Positions 26,326-36,457 of a stretch of DNA of 64,000 nucleotides are shown here, one piece after another. A program made the position numbers and the translations under genes. Under the pieces are notes generated by a model, which was not told the origin of the DNA, made no database searches, and was given only the letters and a program-made list of their open reading frames with translations. Location: assembly GCF_010994275.1 (NCBI RefSeq), contig NZ_WMCD01000003.1, positions 310,001-374,000 of the forward strand, read 5' to 3'. Numbering within the stretch: the stretch's first letter is position 1; each line of letters begins with the position of its first letter. This stretch comes from Cyclobacterium jeungdonense. GTDB lineage: Bacteria > Bacteroidota > Bacteroidia > Cytophagales > Cyclobacteriaceae.

Positions 26326-27843
26326 TTACAGTAGTTTGGAGACCTCGTCCACGTAGTCCCGGCTATTGGATAATCGGGGCACTTTATTTTGCCCTCCTAA
26401 TTTTCCTTTGGATCTCAGCCACGTTTCGAATATTCCTTCTGATGCAAAATGGACGATGGGTAATTTCAATACCATGTCCCGATACCGTTTGGCGTCATAA
26501 TCGGAATTTACTTTTCGCAGTTCTTCGTCCAGCACCTGTACAAAAGTATCCTTGTCCCGGGGAAATTGAATAAATTCGATGATCCATTCGTGGGTACCTT
26601 GCTCCTGATTTTCACCGAAATAGACGGGTGCAGCCGTAAAATTGCTGATATCGGCACCTGTAATTTTACACGTGTTTTCGATGGCTTGTTCTGCATTTTC
26701 CACAATTAGCTCCTCACCGAAGGCATTAATAAAATGTTTGGTGCGCCCGGATATTTTTAAGCGATAGGGAAGGGTAGAGGTAAATTTTACAGTATCTCCT
26801 ATTTTGTATCGCCACAATCCGGCGTTGGTGGAAATAAGCATGGCGTAATTTATTCCGGTCTCTACCTCGTCTAATGGAATGACGGTAGGGTTTTCACTTT
26901 CAAGGTCTTCCATGGGGATAAACTCATAAAATATACCATAATCCAGCATCAAAAGTAGTTCGTCACTATCTATCTGGTCCTGTATGCCAAAAAATCCTTC
27001 AGAGGCATTATACGTTTCCATGTAATGCATTTCCAGAGAGGGAATTAGTTTTTGAAACAAGTTTCGGTAGGGACCAAAGGCTACTGCTCCGTGAAAAAAG
27101 ACTTCCAAATTTGGCCAGATTTCCAGGATATTATCGCATTTGGTTTTTTCCATTACCTTTTTGATCAGCACCAGTGTCCAGGTGGGGACTCCGGTTAGAC
27201 TGGTCACATTTTCCTTCAGGGTTTCGTTGGCCATTTTGTTAATTTTCTCTTCCCATTCGCTCATAAGAGCAACGTCCAAACTGGGGGTTCTGGCAAGTTG
27301 GGCCCATTTGGGAAGGTTCCGCATAATCACAGCCGAAATGTCACCGTAGGAGCTGTTTTTATTATAATCAAGGTGATTGGTCTGTAGGCTTCCACCAATG
27401 GTAAGGCTTTTACCAGTAAACAACTTGGTATTTGGGTAATTGGTTACATATAAGGAAAGCATGTCTTTCCCACCCTTAAAGTGGCATTCCTCCAGACTTT
27501 CCGGCGAAACAGGAATAAATTTACTTCGTGAGGAGGTGGTACCGGAGGATTTGGAAAACCAGTTAATTGGGGAAGGCCATATCACATTTTGCTGGCCCTG
27601 CATGGTTTGCTGTATGTACGGCATCATACTTTCGTAATCATGAACCGGAACCCATTGGTTGAAATCTTTATAAGAGGAAATTTGCCGGAAGTGGTGTTTT
27701 TTTCCAAATTCGGTACTTCTGGCTGTATGGATTAATTTAAATAAGATCTCGTGCTGGATTTCCAGCGGGTTGTTTTTAAATTTTTCTATCTGACCGATAC
27801 GGTTCTTGAAGATCCAGGTCATAAAGGTATTGATGACTTCCAT
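26326..27843 (-). CDS. GH3 auxin-responsive promoter family protein (acyl-adenylating)
   Basis: A 505-residue protein of the GH3 family (PF03321), ANL-type enzymes that adenylate carboxylic acids and in plants conjugate them to amino acids. Motifs include WFSKSSGTTSSRSKFIPVS (phosphate-binding loop, about residue 95), YNASEGFFGIQD (about 285) and LWRYKIGDTVKF (about 345), with the C-terminal lobe from KISGRTKHFINAFGEELI. The bacterial substrate is unknown. It starts 16 bp after lptB ends, in the run recJ-lptB-GH3, an order that appears conserved in this phylum as far as I recall. It borders the candidate origin. Confidence 0.92.
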   Translation of the reverse strand: MEVINTFMTWIFKNRIGQIEKFKNNPLEIQHEILFKLIHTARSTEFGKKHHFRQISSYKDFNQWVPVHDYESMMPYIQQTMQGQQNVIWPSPINWFSKSSGTTSSRSKFIPVSPESLEECHFKGGKDMLSLYVTNYPNTKLFTGKSLTIGGSLQTNHLDYNKNSSYGDISAVIMRNLPKWAQLARTPSLDVALMSEWEEKINKMANETLKENVTSLTGVPTWTLVLIKKVMEKTKCDNILEIWPNLEVFFHGAVAFGPYRNLFQKLIPSLEMHYMETYNASEGFFGIQDQIDSDELLLMLDYGIFYEFIPMEDLESENPTVIPLDEVETGINYAMLISTNAGLWRYKIGDTVKFTSTLPYRLKISGRTKHFINAFGEELIVENAEQAIENTCKITGADISNFTAAPVYFGENQEQGTHEWIIEFIQFPRDKDTFVQVLDEELRKVNSDYDAKRYRDMVLKLPIVHFASEGIFETWLRSKGKLGGQNKVPRLSNSRDYVDEVSKLL

Positions 27844-27859
27844 TTTGAAAGGATTCCGT

Positions 27860-28591
27860 TTAAATTTTTCTTTTTAACTCAAAGTTTTTACCAAGGTAAA
27901 CCTTTCTAACCTGCTCATCTGCTGCCAATTCTTCAGCCGTTCCTGCTTTGAGAAGTCTTCCTTCAAACATTAAGTAGGCCCTGTCGGTGATAGAAAGCGT
28001 TTCGTTGACATTGTGATCGGTTATTAGGATGCCAATATTTTTGTCCTTGAGCTTCGCGACAATGGATTGGATTTCTTCTACTGCGATGGGGTCTACCCCC
28101 GCAAATGGCTCATCTAACAACACAAACTTCGGATTTACAGATAGTGCTCTGGCAATTTCTGTTCTGCGCCGCTCTCCTCCCGAAAGGACCATACCTAAAT
28201 TCTTCCGTACATGTGTCAGACTAAACTCTTCCAATAGCTGATCTACTTTCTCTTTCTGCTCGTTTTTGGGAAGTGAGGTCATTTCTAAAACCGCCATGAT
28301 GTTTTCCTCGACGCTGAGTTTACGGAATACGGAAGCTTCCTGAGCCAGATACCCAATTCCCAACTTAGCCCTTCGATACATGGGAAGGGGAGTGATTTCT
28401 TCTTCGTCCAGAAAAACCCTGCCCCCGTTGGGCTGGATCAGCCCTACGATCATGTAAAAGGAAGTGGTTTTACCCGCACCATTGGGCCCCAAAAGCCCCA
28501 CAATTTCCCCTTGCTCCACGGATACAGAGATATCGTTTACGACCTTTTTTTTCTTATAAATTTTTACCAGGTTTTCCGCCCGAAGTATCAT
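27860..28591 (-). CDS. lptB: LPS export ABC transporter ATP-binding protein LptB
   Basis: A 243-residue ABC ATPase that powers extraction of lipopolysaccharide from the inner membrane with LptF/LptG/LptC. Walker [18 protein letters not shown]-loop region [12 protein letters not shown], signature [16 protein letters not shown], Walker [17 protein letters not shown] and H-loop [12 protein letters not shown] are all present, and the family-specific [29 protein letters not shown] region is as expected for LptB. recJ lies 2 bp upstream, so the pair is one transcript. The permease genes are not in the window. Confidence 0.93.
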   Translation of the reverse strand: MILRAENLVKIYKKKKVVNDISVSVEQGEIVGLLGPNGAGKTTSFYMIVGLIQPNGGRVFLDEEEITPLPMYRRAKLGIGYLAQEASVFRKLSVEENIMAVLEMTSLPKNEQKEKVDQLLEEFSLTHVRKNLGMVLSGGERRRTEIARALSVNPKFVLLDEPFAGVDPIAVEEIQSIVAKLKDKNIGILITDHNVNETLSITDRAYLMFEGRLLKAGTAEELAADEQVRKVYLGKNFELKRKI

Positions 28592-28593
28592 AG

Positions 28594-30294
28594 TTAGTCA
28601 AATTTGATATCCTTTACGTACAATTGCAGGCTGCTTGTGTTCCTAAAGGTGTTTTCTCTGATTTCAAATGCGATATTAAAGCGCATTTTACTATTTAGCA
28701 ATTCGTAATATTCTGCAAAACCGAAACCAATACAAACTGGCCGGGTATTTTGACCATCCTGTATGATTTCAAAGCGAAGGTGTTTCTCTTTTAATATTCT
28801 CACGTTTTCTGCATACACCTGGTTTACACAAAATACCGGCTCTGGATTACCAGGACCAAAAGGAGCCATCTGCTTCAGAATATTATAAAATTTGTAGTTA
28901 ATTTGGTCCAGAATCAATTCGTCGTCAATTTCCTGGATTGGTTTGAGATGAATTTCACTGACTCGTTCGCTGACGATCGTTTCAAATTTTTTCTGAAAAG
29001 CCGGTACATTTTCGACAGAAAGGGTTAAACCCGCCGCATACTTATGGCCACCAAACTGTTCCAGCAGGTCACTACAGGCTTCTATGGCCTCATAGATATC
29101 AAAATCGAAAACCGAGCGGGCACTTCCGGTCGCTTTGCTATTGGACTCGGTCAAAATAATGGTGGGTCGGTAATATTTCTCAATGCAGCGAGAGGCCACA
29201 ATTCCGATTACACCCTTGTGCCAATCCTCCTTAAATAACACAGTACTTTTAAAAGAACCGTTTAATTCCTGATTTTCTATCATTTCCAGGGCTTCCCGGG
29301 TAATGTTTTCGTCAAAATTTTTCCTGGCCGCATTCACGTCTTCTACGAGTTCGGCACGTCTTATTGCTTCGTCCAGAGTCCCTGAAATCAATAATTCCAC
29401 CGACGCTTTGGCATGTTCGAGACGCCCTGAGGCGTTTATTCGTGGACCGATCTTGAAGACAATATCCGTAATATTAATGTCCTTTTCTACTTTTCCTTTT
29501 AACAGCAGGGCTTTGATTCCGGGTCTTGGGTTATTATTAAGCCTTTCCAATCCATAATAGGCAAGAATCCGGTTTTCTCCGGTAATAGGTACAATATCAG
29601 AAGCAATGCTGACTGCCACCAGATCCAGGTAAGTATGCAGGTTGGCCTGACTCCTGCCGGTAAATTCGCTGAAGGCCTGAACTAACTTAAACCCTACCCC
29701 ACAGCCGCTCAATTCTTTGTAGGGGTAAGGGCAGTCTTTGCGCTTTGGGTCCAATACTGCAACGGCCTGAGGGAGGGTTTCGCCCGGCGTATGGTGGTCA
29801 CAAATGATACAATCGAGGCCCAATTCATTAGCCAGCTCAATTTTATCCAGGGCTTTAATACCGCAGTCCAGCGAAATCAGTAGTTTGAAGTTATTTTCTG
29901 CGGCATACCGAACACCTTTTTCAGAAATCCCATAGCCCTCCTTGTACCGATCCGGAATGTAGAAGCAGACGTTGGAGTAAAAGGACTTAATAAAACTGTA
30001 AAATAGGGAGACGGAAGTGGTTCCATCCACGTCATAATCCCCATAGATTAATATGGGTTCTTGATTTTGAATGGCACGAACAAGTCTTTGGACGGCCTTA
30101 TCCATGTCTTTCATGAGCATGGGGTCGTGGAGTTTATCCAGGTCCGGACGGAAATAATCTTTGGCTTGTTGAAAATTTTCGATGCCCCTATTGACCAGCA
30201 TATTGGCCAGGGTTGGGTTTACGTTTATTTCATTGCTGAGGTATTCTACTATTTCTGGCCTCGCCTTACTTTTAAGTTTCCATCTAAAGTCCAT
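28594..30294 (-). CDS. recJ: Single-stranded-DNA-specific exonuclease RecJ
   Basis: A 566-residue 5'-3' exonuclease used in recombination and mismatch repair. DHH-domain motifs are clear: [16 protein letters not shown] (motif I), [28 protein letters not shown] (the DHH motif), [13 protein letters not shown], then DHHA1 features [29 protein letters not shown] and [12 protein letters not shown]. The C-terminal OB-fold follows (residues 455-566). Size matches bacterial RecJ. It leads the run recJ-lptB-GH3, with 2 bp to lptB. Confidence 0.95.
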   Translation of the reverse strand: MDFRWKLKSKARPEIVEYLSNEINVNPTLANMLVNRGIENFQQAKDYFRPDLDKLHDPMLMKDMDKAVQRLVRAIQNQEPILIYGDYDVDGTTSVSLFYSFIKSFYSNVCFYIPDRYKEGYGISEKGVRYAAENNFKLLISLDCGIKALDKIELANELGLDCIICDHHTPGETLPQAVAVLDPKRKDCPYPYKELSGCGVGFKLVQAFSEFTGRSQANLHTYLDLVAVSIASDIVPITGENRILAYYGLERLNNNPRPGIKALLLKGKVEKDINITDIVFKIGPRINASGRLEHAKASVELLISGTLDEAIRRAELVEDVNAARKNFDENITREALEMIENQELNGSFKSTVLFKEDWHKGVIGIVASRCIEKYYRPTIILTESNSKATGSARSVFDFDIYEAIEACSDLLEQFGGHKYAAGLTLSVENVPAFQKKFETIVSERVSEIHLKPIQEIDDELILDQINYKFYNILKQMAPFGPGNPEPVFCVNQVYAENVRILKEKHLRFEIIQDGQNTRPVCIGFGFAEYYELLNSKMRFNIAFEIRENTFRNTSSLQLYVKDIKFD

Positions 30295-30401
30295 ACAGGT
30301 GTAAATTACAAAAGAAACCAGCGTTCCTACGAAAAAAATTCCATTATCCTTTTTAAAAAGCGAACGATTGGCCCAAATATCAGGGAGAGAGCTGCTTAAA
30401 A

Positions 30402-30992
30402 TTAGTCGATAACTTCAGTGAGAACTTCTTTTAAAGGCACCCTTTTCCCATCCCTGTAGGGCACGATCCATGCTTCATTGACGCCAATCTTCCTTAGTTT
30501 TTTCTTGAACTTATCGGCCATCTCGTAGTCCCGAAACTGACCCAGAACGTACTTAATATACCCATCCTGATCGATGATTTTGAGATCACTCCCATTTTCG
30601 GTGAGCTCGCGTAGGTCAAAATCGTCGAAGGCTGCCAACTGGACTCTGAATACCACTCCTTTATCCCAGGGGTCTGGCGCATTGGAGACTGAATTTAGTT
30701 TCGGGCCTTCCTCTTTTATTTTTGAAATTTGGCTCGTGAGACGATTAATTTCATTGTCTTTTCTTTCGATTACCTGATTCAGGTAGCTCTCTTTTTCCGA
30801 AAGATGTTCGTTTTCTTCGGAAAGGCTGTCATTTTGTTCCAGCAGAGCTTTGTAATTCTCCGGGGTCAATTCTTTCTTCTTCTGTTTCCAAGCATTGTAT
30901 TCTTCTTTACTTAAGCCGCCCATAGTTTTTGGAGAGCAATGAAACAGCAGCCCTGCCATCAGGAGTACTAAAAATAGTTTGTATGTGTTCAT
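30402..30992 (-). CDS. SPOR-domain lipoprotein with coiled coil
   Basis: A 196-residue protein: signal peptide MNTYKLFLVLLMAGLLFHC with lipobox LLFHC (lipidated Cys19), a charged coiled coil (about residues 45-95, EQNDSLSEENEHLSEKESYL) and a SPOR-like domain at about 110-182 (VVFRVQLAAFDDFDL, then YIKYVLGQFRDYEMADKFKKKLRK). SPOR domains bind denuded peptidoglycan glycan strands at division sites; here it may anchor a coiled-coil lipoprotein to the wall. It lies downstream of lipA with a 133 bp gap, and upstream of recJ. Function beyond domain content is unknown. Confidence 0.85.
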   Translation of the reverse strand: MNTYKLFLVLLMAGLLFHCSPKTMGGLSKEEYNAWKQKKKELTPENYKALLEQNDSLSEENEHLSEKESYLNQVIERKDNEINRLTSQISKIKEEGPKLNSVSNAPDPWDKGVVFRVQLAAFDDFDLRELTENGSDLKIIDQDGYIKYVLGQFRDYEMADKFKKKLRKIGVNEAWIVPYRDGKRVPLKEVLTEVID

Positions 30993-31086
30993 TTTAAAGC
31001 CTATTTAAAATCCGGGTTACGTTAACCGGGAACATCCTTAAATTACAAAAAATAAACCATTATTCTTTTTTTCCAGGATAAATCGA

Positions 31087-31122
31087 TCAAAAAAAGCGGT
31101 TCCTTTACCAAAGAACCGCTTT
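31087..31122 (-). terminator. Rho-independent terminator of lipA
   Basis: Read on the minus strand, a stem of AAAGCGGTT with AACCGCTTT (extended by an inner AAAG/CTTT pairing) is followed by a T run. It begins 4 bp after the lipA stop codon. Confidence 0.8.
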
Positions 31123-31125
31123 ATA

Positions 31126-32004
31126 TCATACATTCACGTGCCGCTCAGCATGGTACGAGGATCGGACCAATGGTCCCGATTCCACATATTTTAATCCGCG
31201 TTCCAGCCCTGTTTCCCGGTAGGCCTCAAATTGCTCCGGATGAATGAACTCCGCCACTTCAATATGCCTTCGGGTAGGTTGCAGGTATTGGCCAAGGGTT
31301 AAAATATCACAGCCATGAGCTACCAAATCATCCATTGCCCGGTGAACTTCTTCCTTTTTTTCTCCCAACCCAAGCATGATTCCAGTTTTGGTACGTTTGC
31401 CAAACTCTTTGGTCAGCTTGATCTGTTCCAGGGAACGATGGTATTTTGCCTGCGGGCGTACTCTTCGATACAGTCTTTCTACCGTTTCTACATTATGAGA
31501 TACTACTTCCTGTCCCGCACCGATCATCCGATACAAGGCATCCCAATTGCCTTTTACATCTGGAATGAGGGTTTCGATGGTGGTTTCAGGAGAAAGCTTT
31601 TTGGTTTCTATTACGGTATTGTACCAGATCTCTGCTCCCCTGTCCTTGAGCTCATCCCGATTTACTGAAGTAATCACGGCATGCTTTACCTGCATTAGTT
31701 GGATGGCCTCAGCCACTCTCCTGGGTTCGTCCTCATCGTATTCGGGAGGCCTTCCAGTAGCTACTGCACAGAAAGAACAAGAGCGGGTACATACATTTCC
31801 GAGAATCATAAACGTGGCCGTACCTGCACCCCAACATTCCCCCATATTGGGGCAACTACCACTTTCGCAGATAGTGTTCAGTTTATGTTCGTCCACCAGC
31901 TTGCGTACTTTGGCGTATTCTTTACCGAGAGGCAATTTTACCCTTAGCCAGTCGGGTTTTTTCTTTTTGGTTTGTGATTCTGATATTACCGGTAGTTCTA
32001 TCAT
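31126..32004 (-). CDS. lipA: Lipoyl synthase
   Basis: A 292-residue radical SAM enzyme inserting two sulfur atoms into octanoyl groups on lipoyl domains. The auxiliary cluster motif [12 protein letters not shown] (C-x4-C-x5-C) and the radical SAM motif CTRSCSFC are intact, followed by the [15 protein letters not shown]-type helix ([11 protein letters not shown]) and the C-terminal [29 protein letters not shown]. The final RSSYHAE is the conserved RSSY serine region that ligates the auxiliary cluster. It ends 4 bp before a clear terminator. lipB is not in the window. Confidence 0.97.
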   Translation of the reverse strand: MIELPVISESQTKKKKPDWLRVKLPLGKEYAKVRKLVDEHKLNTICESGSCPNMGECWGAGTATFMILGNVCTRSCSFCAVATGRPPEYDEDEPRRVAEAIQLMQVKHAVITSVNRDELKDRGAEIWYNTVIETKKLSPETTIETLIPDVKGNWDALYRMIGAGQEVVSHNVETVERLYRRVRPQAKYHRSLEQIKLTKEFGKRTKTGIMLGLGEKKEEVHRAMDDLVAHGCDILTLGQYLQPTRRHIEVAEFIHPEQFEAYRETGLERGLKYVESGPLVRSSYHAERHVNV

Positions 32005-32068
32005 ATCGGTCGTTTAAATCTGTCTAAAATTAATGTTTACGCAGCCCATCCCAAAAACCCCGGTCCTG

Positions 32069-32791
32069 CTACCTTCTGAACCCATAAAAAAGGGTAAAAT
32101 TGACGGATTGAAAAACCTGTCTGTTTTCGGTAGTCGGCATCAACGGGATTTCTTTAGTAAAACCCTCTAATTGATATCCCAGTTCCACTCCCGTGACATT
32201 CGATTTAAAAAAACCAAATTCAAAGGTCATGGCAGCCTTGGCATTGCCCCCAAATGCAATCTCCGAATCGCCAATGCCTTCAAAAAGCCTTCCCGGACCC
32301 AATACATTAAATCTGCTTTGGTGGACAGCTGGGTCGTACTGCTCCCGTACTGTTTCGGTGCGATTGAGCGAGTATTCGATAAAATAGGGGGCAATAAGGC
32401 CGATGGAGGGACCAATGGCCCCTAAGAGCGAAATTTGAACTCCTTGATGCGGCGCTTTTTTAAAAACGAGGATTTCTCTACCGTATTGAGGTCTGATCGC
32501 GTATAGGTAATTTGATTTTCCGAAAATGTAGCTATTACCCAAAACCGTAGGATACCGGACTTCCTTGGGGTTTTTGACATTTGCCAGTTCGAGATTAAAG
32601 AACTGGAATAAATTATCATCAATTCGGGAACCCAGCTTGAAACTTACCCCTCCGATTAGACCTCCATTGGTGTTTTTGTTAATACCAAACAACACTTCGT
32701 TGTCATAGTCATAGTCACCGGCTTCTCCTCTTTGCGCATGCAAAGGATTCATAGCCAGCAGGGCCAAAGCCAGAATTAGTAAATATTTCAT
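32069..32791 (-). CDS. Outer-membrane beta-barrel-like secreted protein
   Basis: About 240 residues starting at ATG 32791 (MKYLLILALALLAMNPLHAQ, signal peptide cleaved after about residue 20); a second ATG four codons upstream is an alternative. The mature protein is beta-rich with alternating hydrophobic strands (GLIGGVSFKLGSRI, YAIRPQYGREILVF, KAAMTFEFGFFKS) and ends with an aromatic-rich strand FTLFYGFRR. The final strand is typical of small outer-membrane barrels. I do not recognise the family. It is 64 bp upstream of lipA and may share its transcript. Confidence 0.7.
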   Translation of the reverse strand: MKYLLILALALLAMNPLHAQRGEAGDYDYDNEVLFGINKNTNGGLIGGVSFKLGSRIDDNLFQFFNLELANVKNPKEVRYPTVLGNSYIFGKSNYLYAIRPQYGREILVFKKAPHQGVQISLLGAIGPSIGLIAPYFIEYSLNRTETVREQYDPAVHQSRFNVLGPGRLFEGIGDSEIAFGGNAKAAMTFEFGFFKSNVTGVELGYQLEGFTKEIPLMPTTENRQVFQSVNFTLFYGFRR

Positions 32792-33098
32792 TTTATCCCT
32801 CATAGATGATCATGGAAATAAACGCTATTTTTGTGCGCATTGTTACCGTTGGAGGACTAAAAATAATCAGATTATACCAACAAACAAAAGTTAGCCGGAC
32901 TGAAACCGTTATGGGGGCAGGCAGGGAAGGAATAGCAGGGTAATAAGTGAAAAATTTGTGGAATGGTTTTAGTTTCAGGGATAATCAAGCTAAGTCCTTT
33001 TAATTCTTTTATTGTTAAAAAATTATTCAGGGTATTGTAGCGTTTCCGGAAGGGTTTCCGTCTGGAGGACGAACCCATTTGATATTAAAGACAGGCTT

Positions 33099-33647
33099 TT
33101 GGAGAAAGACCTCATACAGAAAGCGCAGAAACGAGATAAAAATTCGTTAGAAAGGCTTTACAGGCACTTTTATGGCTATGCTATGAGCATTGCGCTGAGG
33201 TATTCCGGAAGCAGGGAGGAAGCTTGTGAAATCGTCAACGATAGTTTTATGAAAGCATTTGATAAGTTGGAACAGTTTTCATTGGAAAACTCCTTCAAAG
33301 GATGGTTTCGAAGGATTATCATCAATACCTCTGTGGACTATTACCGAAAAAATCTCAAGCATTATTCGGCCATGGATATTGATAAAGCAGGGGCAGAAAC
33401 CTGTGATCCCGGAGTAATCGATGAGCTTTCCAGGGAGGATATCTTACGGTCTCTGGGAGAACTACCGGAAACATTACGGTTGGTTTTCAACATGTATGAA
33501 ATCGAAGGGTATAAACACCATGAAATAGGAGAGAAACTTGGGATTCCCGCTAGTACTTGCCGAACTTATCTGGCGAGGGCTAAAGAAAAATTAAGAGAAA
33601 AAATTATTACAATCAATCAAATAAGAAATGAAGGAGCAGTTCGATAA
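33099..33647 (+). CDS. RNA polymerase ECF-type sigma-70 factor
   Basis: About 182 residues if started at TTG 33099 (MEKDLIQKAQKRDKNSLERLYRHFYGYAMSIALRY); the open frame extends back to TTG 33012, but that part has no sigma features. Region 2 holds the DNA-melting helix (EACEIVNDSFMKAFDKLEQF, then FKGWFRRIIINTSVDYYRK) and region 4 the HTH EGYKHHEIGEKLGIPASTCRTYLARAKEKLRE. It drives a small regulon; none of the targets are identified. Its end overlaps the next gene by 20 bp, which encodes a membrane-anchored beta-barrel protein and is the likely partner. Confidence 0.9.
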   Translation: MEKDLIQKAQKRDKNSLERLYRHFYGYAMSIALRYSGSREEACEIVNDSFMKAFDKLEQFSLENSFKGWFRRIIINTSVDYYRKNLKHYSAMDIDKAGAETCDPGVIDELSREDILRSLGELPETLRLVFNMYEIEGYKHHEIGEKLGIPASTCRTYLARAKEKLREKIITINQIRNEGAVR

Positions 33648-34956
33648 GAAACTGGTGGAGAAAATAAAAGCCTCCTTCAGCACGTATGAGGAGCCTTTTG
33701 ACCCCTTGGAATGGGAAAAATTTTCCAATGCCTACTTCAAGCCAAAGAAGAAAGGATGGATGGTTTTTTGGCCATTTTTAGGAGCAGGGATTGCAGCTAG
33801 CTTGCTTTTTTTCTTCATTTATTTTCCGGAGCATGAAAAAATTGATGAAAAAGTCAGGGCCTTGACGGACAGTATCTCTATTGAGAATCCGGCTTTTGTG
33901 GAGAAAGGTAACCTGGCTACCCAGGAAACCGAAAAATCCAGGGAGTTGGGAAGGCATTCTGAGAATAATTTGAATCCAGGTAATTTGGAGGAAACCATCA
34001 CCATGCAGGAGTATGATTCCGACCCGGGCGAAATAGTCGCAAATAGGCGACCTTTAGAGCAAGTACCAGAGGCGAAGTCGGAAGGTAGGACTTTCTGGGC
34101 GACGGTTCTTGCCGAATCATGGGATGGGTTTCAGGAAGCGGTAACGGAAAAAATCGATTCCGAATTTCTTTCTGGGAAAATATCTAGGCCCAAAGAAATG
34201 AGTTCCCTGTCAGCATCCGATGCTGAGAGAATGATAGCCGAGTGGAAGGCAGAGGAGAAAGAAACGGAGTCCCAAGCCAAATCCAATGAACCCGGAGCTT
34301 TTAAAGTGGGTCTTATGGTAAGCCCTCAATCCAACTCCAATCCAGTATCCGGAATGAATCTGGGTGCCGGTGTGATGTCCGAGATATCTCTAAGCCGAAA
34401 ACTGAAGCTGGATGTGGGCCTGGCATATGCCAATCAAAGCGTTTCGCAGCAAAGCCTGCAGTCCTTGCCACAGGAGACAGCGTCTCCAAGCTATAATATG
34501 CGAGCCAACAGCAATATCATTGATACCGATTACCGGTTAAATTTTGCTTCTCTGGATATTCCGGTAAACTTAAAATACAAGGTGTATGACCAGAAGCAGA
34601 CCGGGATTTATTTGATTACAGGCTTATCCAGCATGGTATACCTGGAACAGAATACGGTCGAAACCTATGAAGCGCAATCGTTGTTTTCAGCTAATAGCCT
34701 TAGTGGAACACTTGATTACGCACCAAACACACAGAAATTCAGTAATGTTATTACACCGGAGTCTGGGCACCGCGGGGCTGACCTGGCCGGCTTATTAAAC
34801 ATCTCCTTTGGTTACGAATATCAATTGAATGACGAATTTTATTTTTCATTGGAGCCTTTTTACAAAATACCATTGAGTAATCTTACCTTTGCGGACCAGC
34901 AATTTTCCATTGGAGGCGTGAACTTACGCATGAATTTCAACCTTAAAAATAAATAA
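33628..34956 (+). CDS. Membrane-anchored outer-membrane-barrel-like protein downstream of sigma factor
   Basis: A 442-residue protein starting at ATG 33628 within the sigma gene. Residues 1-45 are cytoplasmic (MKEQFDKKLVEKIKASFSTYEEPFDPLEWEKFSN), one helix (about 46-66) crosses the membrane, a polar linker follows to about residue 215, and a porin-like beta-barrel domain (PF13568 type, from VGLMVSPQSNSNPVSGMNLGAGVM) fills the rest. The short N-terminal part with one helix resembles an anti-sigma factor, but no zinc motif is seen. A sigma-binding role for the N-terminus is inferred from position and topology only. A barrel on an inner-membrane anchor is odd; see findings. Confidence 0.75.
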   Translation: MKEQFDKKLVEKIKASFSTYEEPFDPLEWEKFSNAYFKPKKKGWMVFWPFLGAGIAASLLFFFIYFPEHEKIDEKVRALTDSISIENPAFVEKGNLATQETEKSRELGRHSENNLNPGNLEETITMQEYDSDPGEIVANRRPLEQVPEAKSEGRTFWATVLAESWDGFQEAVTEKIDSEFLSGKISRPKEMSSLSASDAERMIAEWKAEEKETESQAKSNEPGAFKVGLMVSPQSNSNPVSGMNLGAGVMSEISLSRKLKLDVGLAYANQSVSQQSLQSLPQETASPSYNMRANSNIIDTDYRLNFASLDIPVNLKYKVYDQKQTGIYLITGLSSMVYLEQNTVETYEAQSLFSANSLSGTLDYAPNTQKFSNVITPESGHRGADLAGLLNISFGYEYQLNDEFYFSLEPFYKIPLSNLTFADQQFSIGGVNLRMNFNLKNK

Positions 34957-34984
34957 ACCATATTATTAATTTAGCTATTTTAAC

Positions 34985-35944
34985 ATGATTTTATCCAACA
35001 GATTCGGCTGGTCAGTAGGGCTAGCCGCCGTTCTAATGACTTCTTGTATAGAGGAAACCGAAACAGACCTGGATCGGGCCATTACCAGAGACAACCTCGT
35101 AATGGAAGAATACATCGCTTCCAATAATATCAACGCCACCAAGGCTCAATCTGGTTTCTACTATGAAAAAACGCAGGAAAACCCCGAGGCAGCTCAGTTT
35201 GTAAATGCAGATTATATTGGGATATATTATGAAATTAGAACCATAGACGGACAGTTAATCGATTCTTACCTGGATGAATCGAAGGAACCAAAATTTTTCA
35301 GATACAGTCAGGACGGACTCTGGCCAATTGCGATTACCTATGCTGCAGGACTGGCCAGGGAAGGTGAGGAAATGATGCTATACACTCCTTCCTATCTGGC
35401 CTTTGGGAATTACAGTTACCAGCAGTTGATTTTACCCGCATCGAACCTGGTAATCCAATTGAAATTCGATAAAAAGTACACCGAAGAAGAACTTCAACAA
35501 AGAGAGGTTGACATGATTCAGGCATACATTGAGGAAAATGAACTGGAGGGGTTTGAAGAAGTGGCCGCAGGTGTTTATTTCAGATCTGTGGAACCGGGGG
35601 ATGACTCAAAATCTGAATCCAAACTGGGAAGTAATGTATCGGTAGATTTTGAGATGTTTGAATTAGGTGCAACCGAACCCGTTTTTGAATCTTATACTTC
35701 CAATCAGCCTACAACCATTTCAGTTGGAAATTCAGGTTTGACGTTCTTAAATGAAGGATTAAAAGGGGTGTTACCAGACGAAAAAGTGGAGGTAATGGCC
35801 ACCTCATTTGCCTCTTATGACAATTCCATTCAGATCCTTCCGGAAGACATCAGAGAGGACCTGATCGAAAAGGGTGAACAAATTGACCTGGTAAAGCCAT
35901 TTACCCCGATTTGGTTCACAGCGGAAGTTCTGGCGATCCAATAA
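34985..35944 (+). CDS. FKBP-like peptidyl-prolyl isomerase lipoprotein (degenerate)
   Basis: A 319-residue lipoprotein: signal peptide with lipobox LMTSC (about residue 20), then two FKBP-like domains. The first (about residues 60-165) reads VNADYIGIYYEIRTIDGQLIDSY, GLAREGEEMMLYTPSYLAFGNYSYQQLILPASNLVIQLKF, which follows the FKBP pattern of a G...M.L.IPs.LAyG...IP.nS.L.F core. The second (about 220-319) is more divergent. Catalytic activity cannot be judged. It follows the barrel protein by 28 bp and ends at a strong terminator, so it is the third gene of the sigma operon. Confidence 0.75.
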   Translation: MILSNRFGWSVGLAAVLMTSCIEETETDLDRAITRDNLVMEEYIASNNINATKAQSGFYYEKTQENPEAAQFVNADYIGIYYEIRTIDGQLIDSYLDESKEPKFFRYSQDGLWPIAITYAAGLAREGEEMMLYTPSYLAFGNYSYQQLILPASNLVIQLKFDKKYTEEELQQREVDMIQAYIEENELEGFEEVAAGVYFRSVEPGDDSKSESKLGSNVSVDFEMFELGATEPVFESYTSNQPTTISVGNSGLTFLNEGLKGVLPDEKVEVMATSFASYDNSIQILPEDIREDLIEKGEQIDLVKPFTPIWFTAEVLAIQ

Positions 35945-35968
35945 TTTTGAAAAAATGAAAATGATAAG

Positions 35969-36000
35969 AGCGAGCTTTGGTTTCAAAGTTCGCTTTTTTT
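35969..36000 (+). terminator. Rho-independent terminator of the sigma factor operon
   Basis: AGCGAGCTTTG pairs with CAAAGTTCGCT around a GTTT loop (35969-35994) and is followed by seven Ts. It starts 25 bp after the FKBP gene stop and abuts the stop of the opposing gene. Confidence 0.8.
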
Positions 36001-36457
36001 ATGTCCACATTTTTTTTAGAAAAGGGATTTCAAGTAACTTTTCGATACTTAATCCAAAGAGTATGGCCCAAAATAAGGAGCTGATGAGCATGGTGATAAG
36101 GATCTTTTTTTTACCGATACCGAAGGAGGTGAGGACTACCGTTCCTCCTATAGGTGTCAATATTACCGGTGTTAGAAAAGCAATGCCCCAAATTCCAAAT
36201 TTGTGCCATATACGTACGATACTCCGGTTTTTTTTAGAAAATTTTTTTGCCTTCTTTCGAGTGATTAAGGTCCAGTTTTTTTTAAACCATTCTCCTAAAA
36301 ACGAAAAAAGGACTACAGAAGTCATCATCCCGGATACAGTGACAGCCACTATCTCCCATAAGCCAAAGCCCGCTGCATAACCCAGCAGAGGTCCTGCAAT
36401 AAATTTAAACAGGCAAAGAAAATAGATGCCCAAAAAAGTTATCAGGTATTCATTCAT
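35999..36457 (-). CDS. Small multidrug export family protein (PF06695)
   Basis: About 152 residues starting at ATG 36457 (MNEYLITFLGIYFLCLFKFIAGPLLGYAAGFGLWE). It has four or so membrane segments, with a basic stretch (KKAKKFSKKNRSIVRIW) and the re-entrant-looking motif TPVILTPIGGTVVLTSFG near residue 105. This pattern resembles the DedA/small multi-drug export family; substrates are unknown. Its start codon overlaps the stop codon of the Ca/Na antiporter gene by 4 bp (ATGA), so translation is coupled. A longer frame to 36577 would overlap the antiporter more and is rejected. Confidence 0.8.
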   Translation of the reverse strand: MNEYLITFLGIYFLCLFKFIAGPLLGYAAGFGLWEIVAVTVSGMMTSVVLFSFLGEWFKKNWTLITRKKAKKFSKKNRSIVRIWHKFGIWGIAFLTPVILTPIGGTVVLTSFGIGKKKILITMLISSLFWAILFGLSIEKLLEIPFLKKMWT

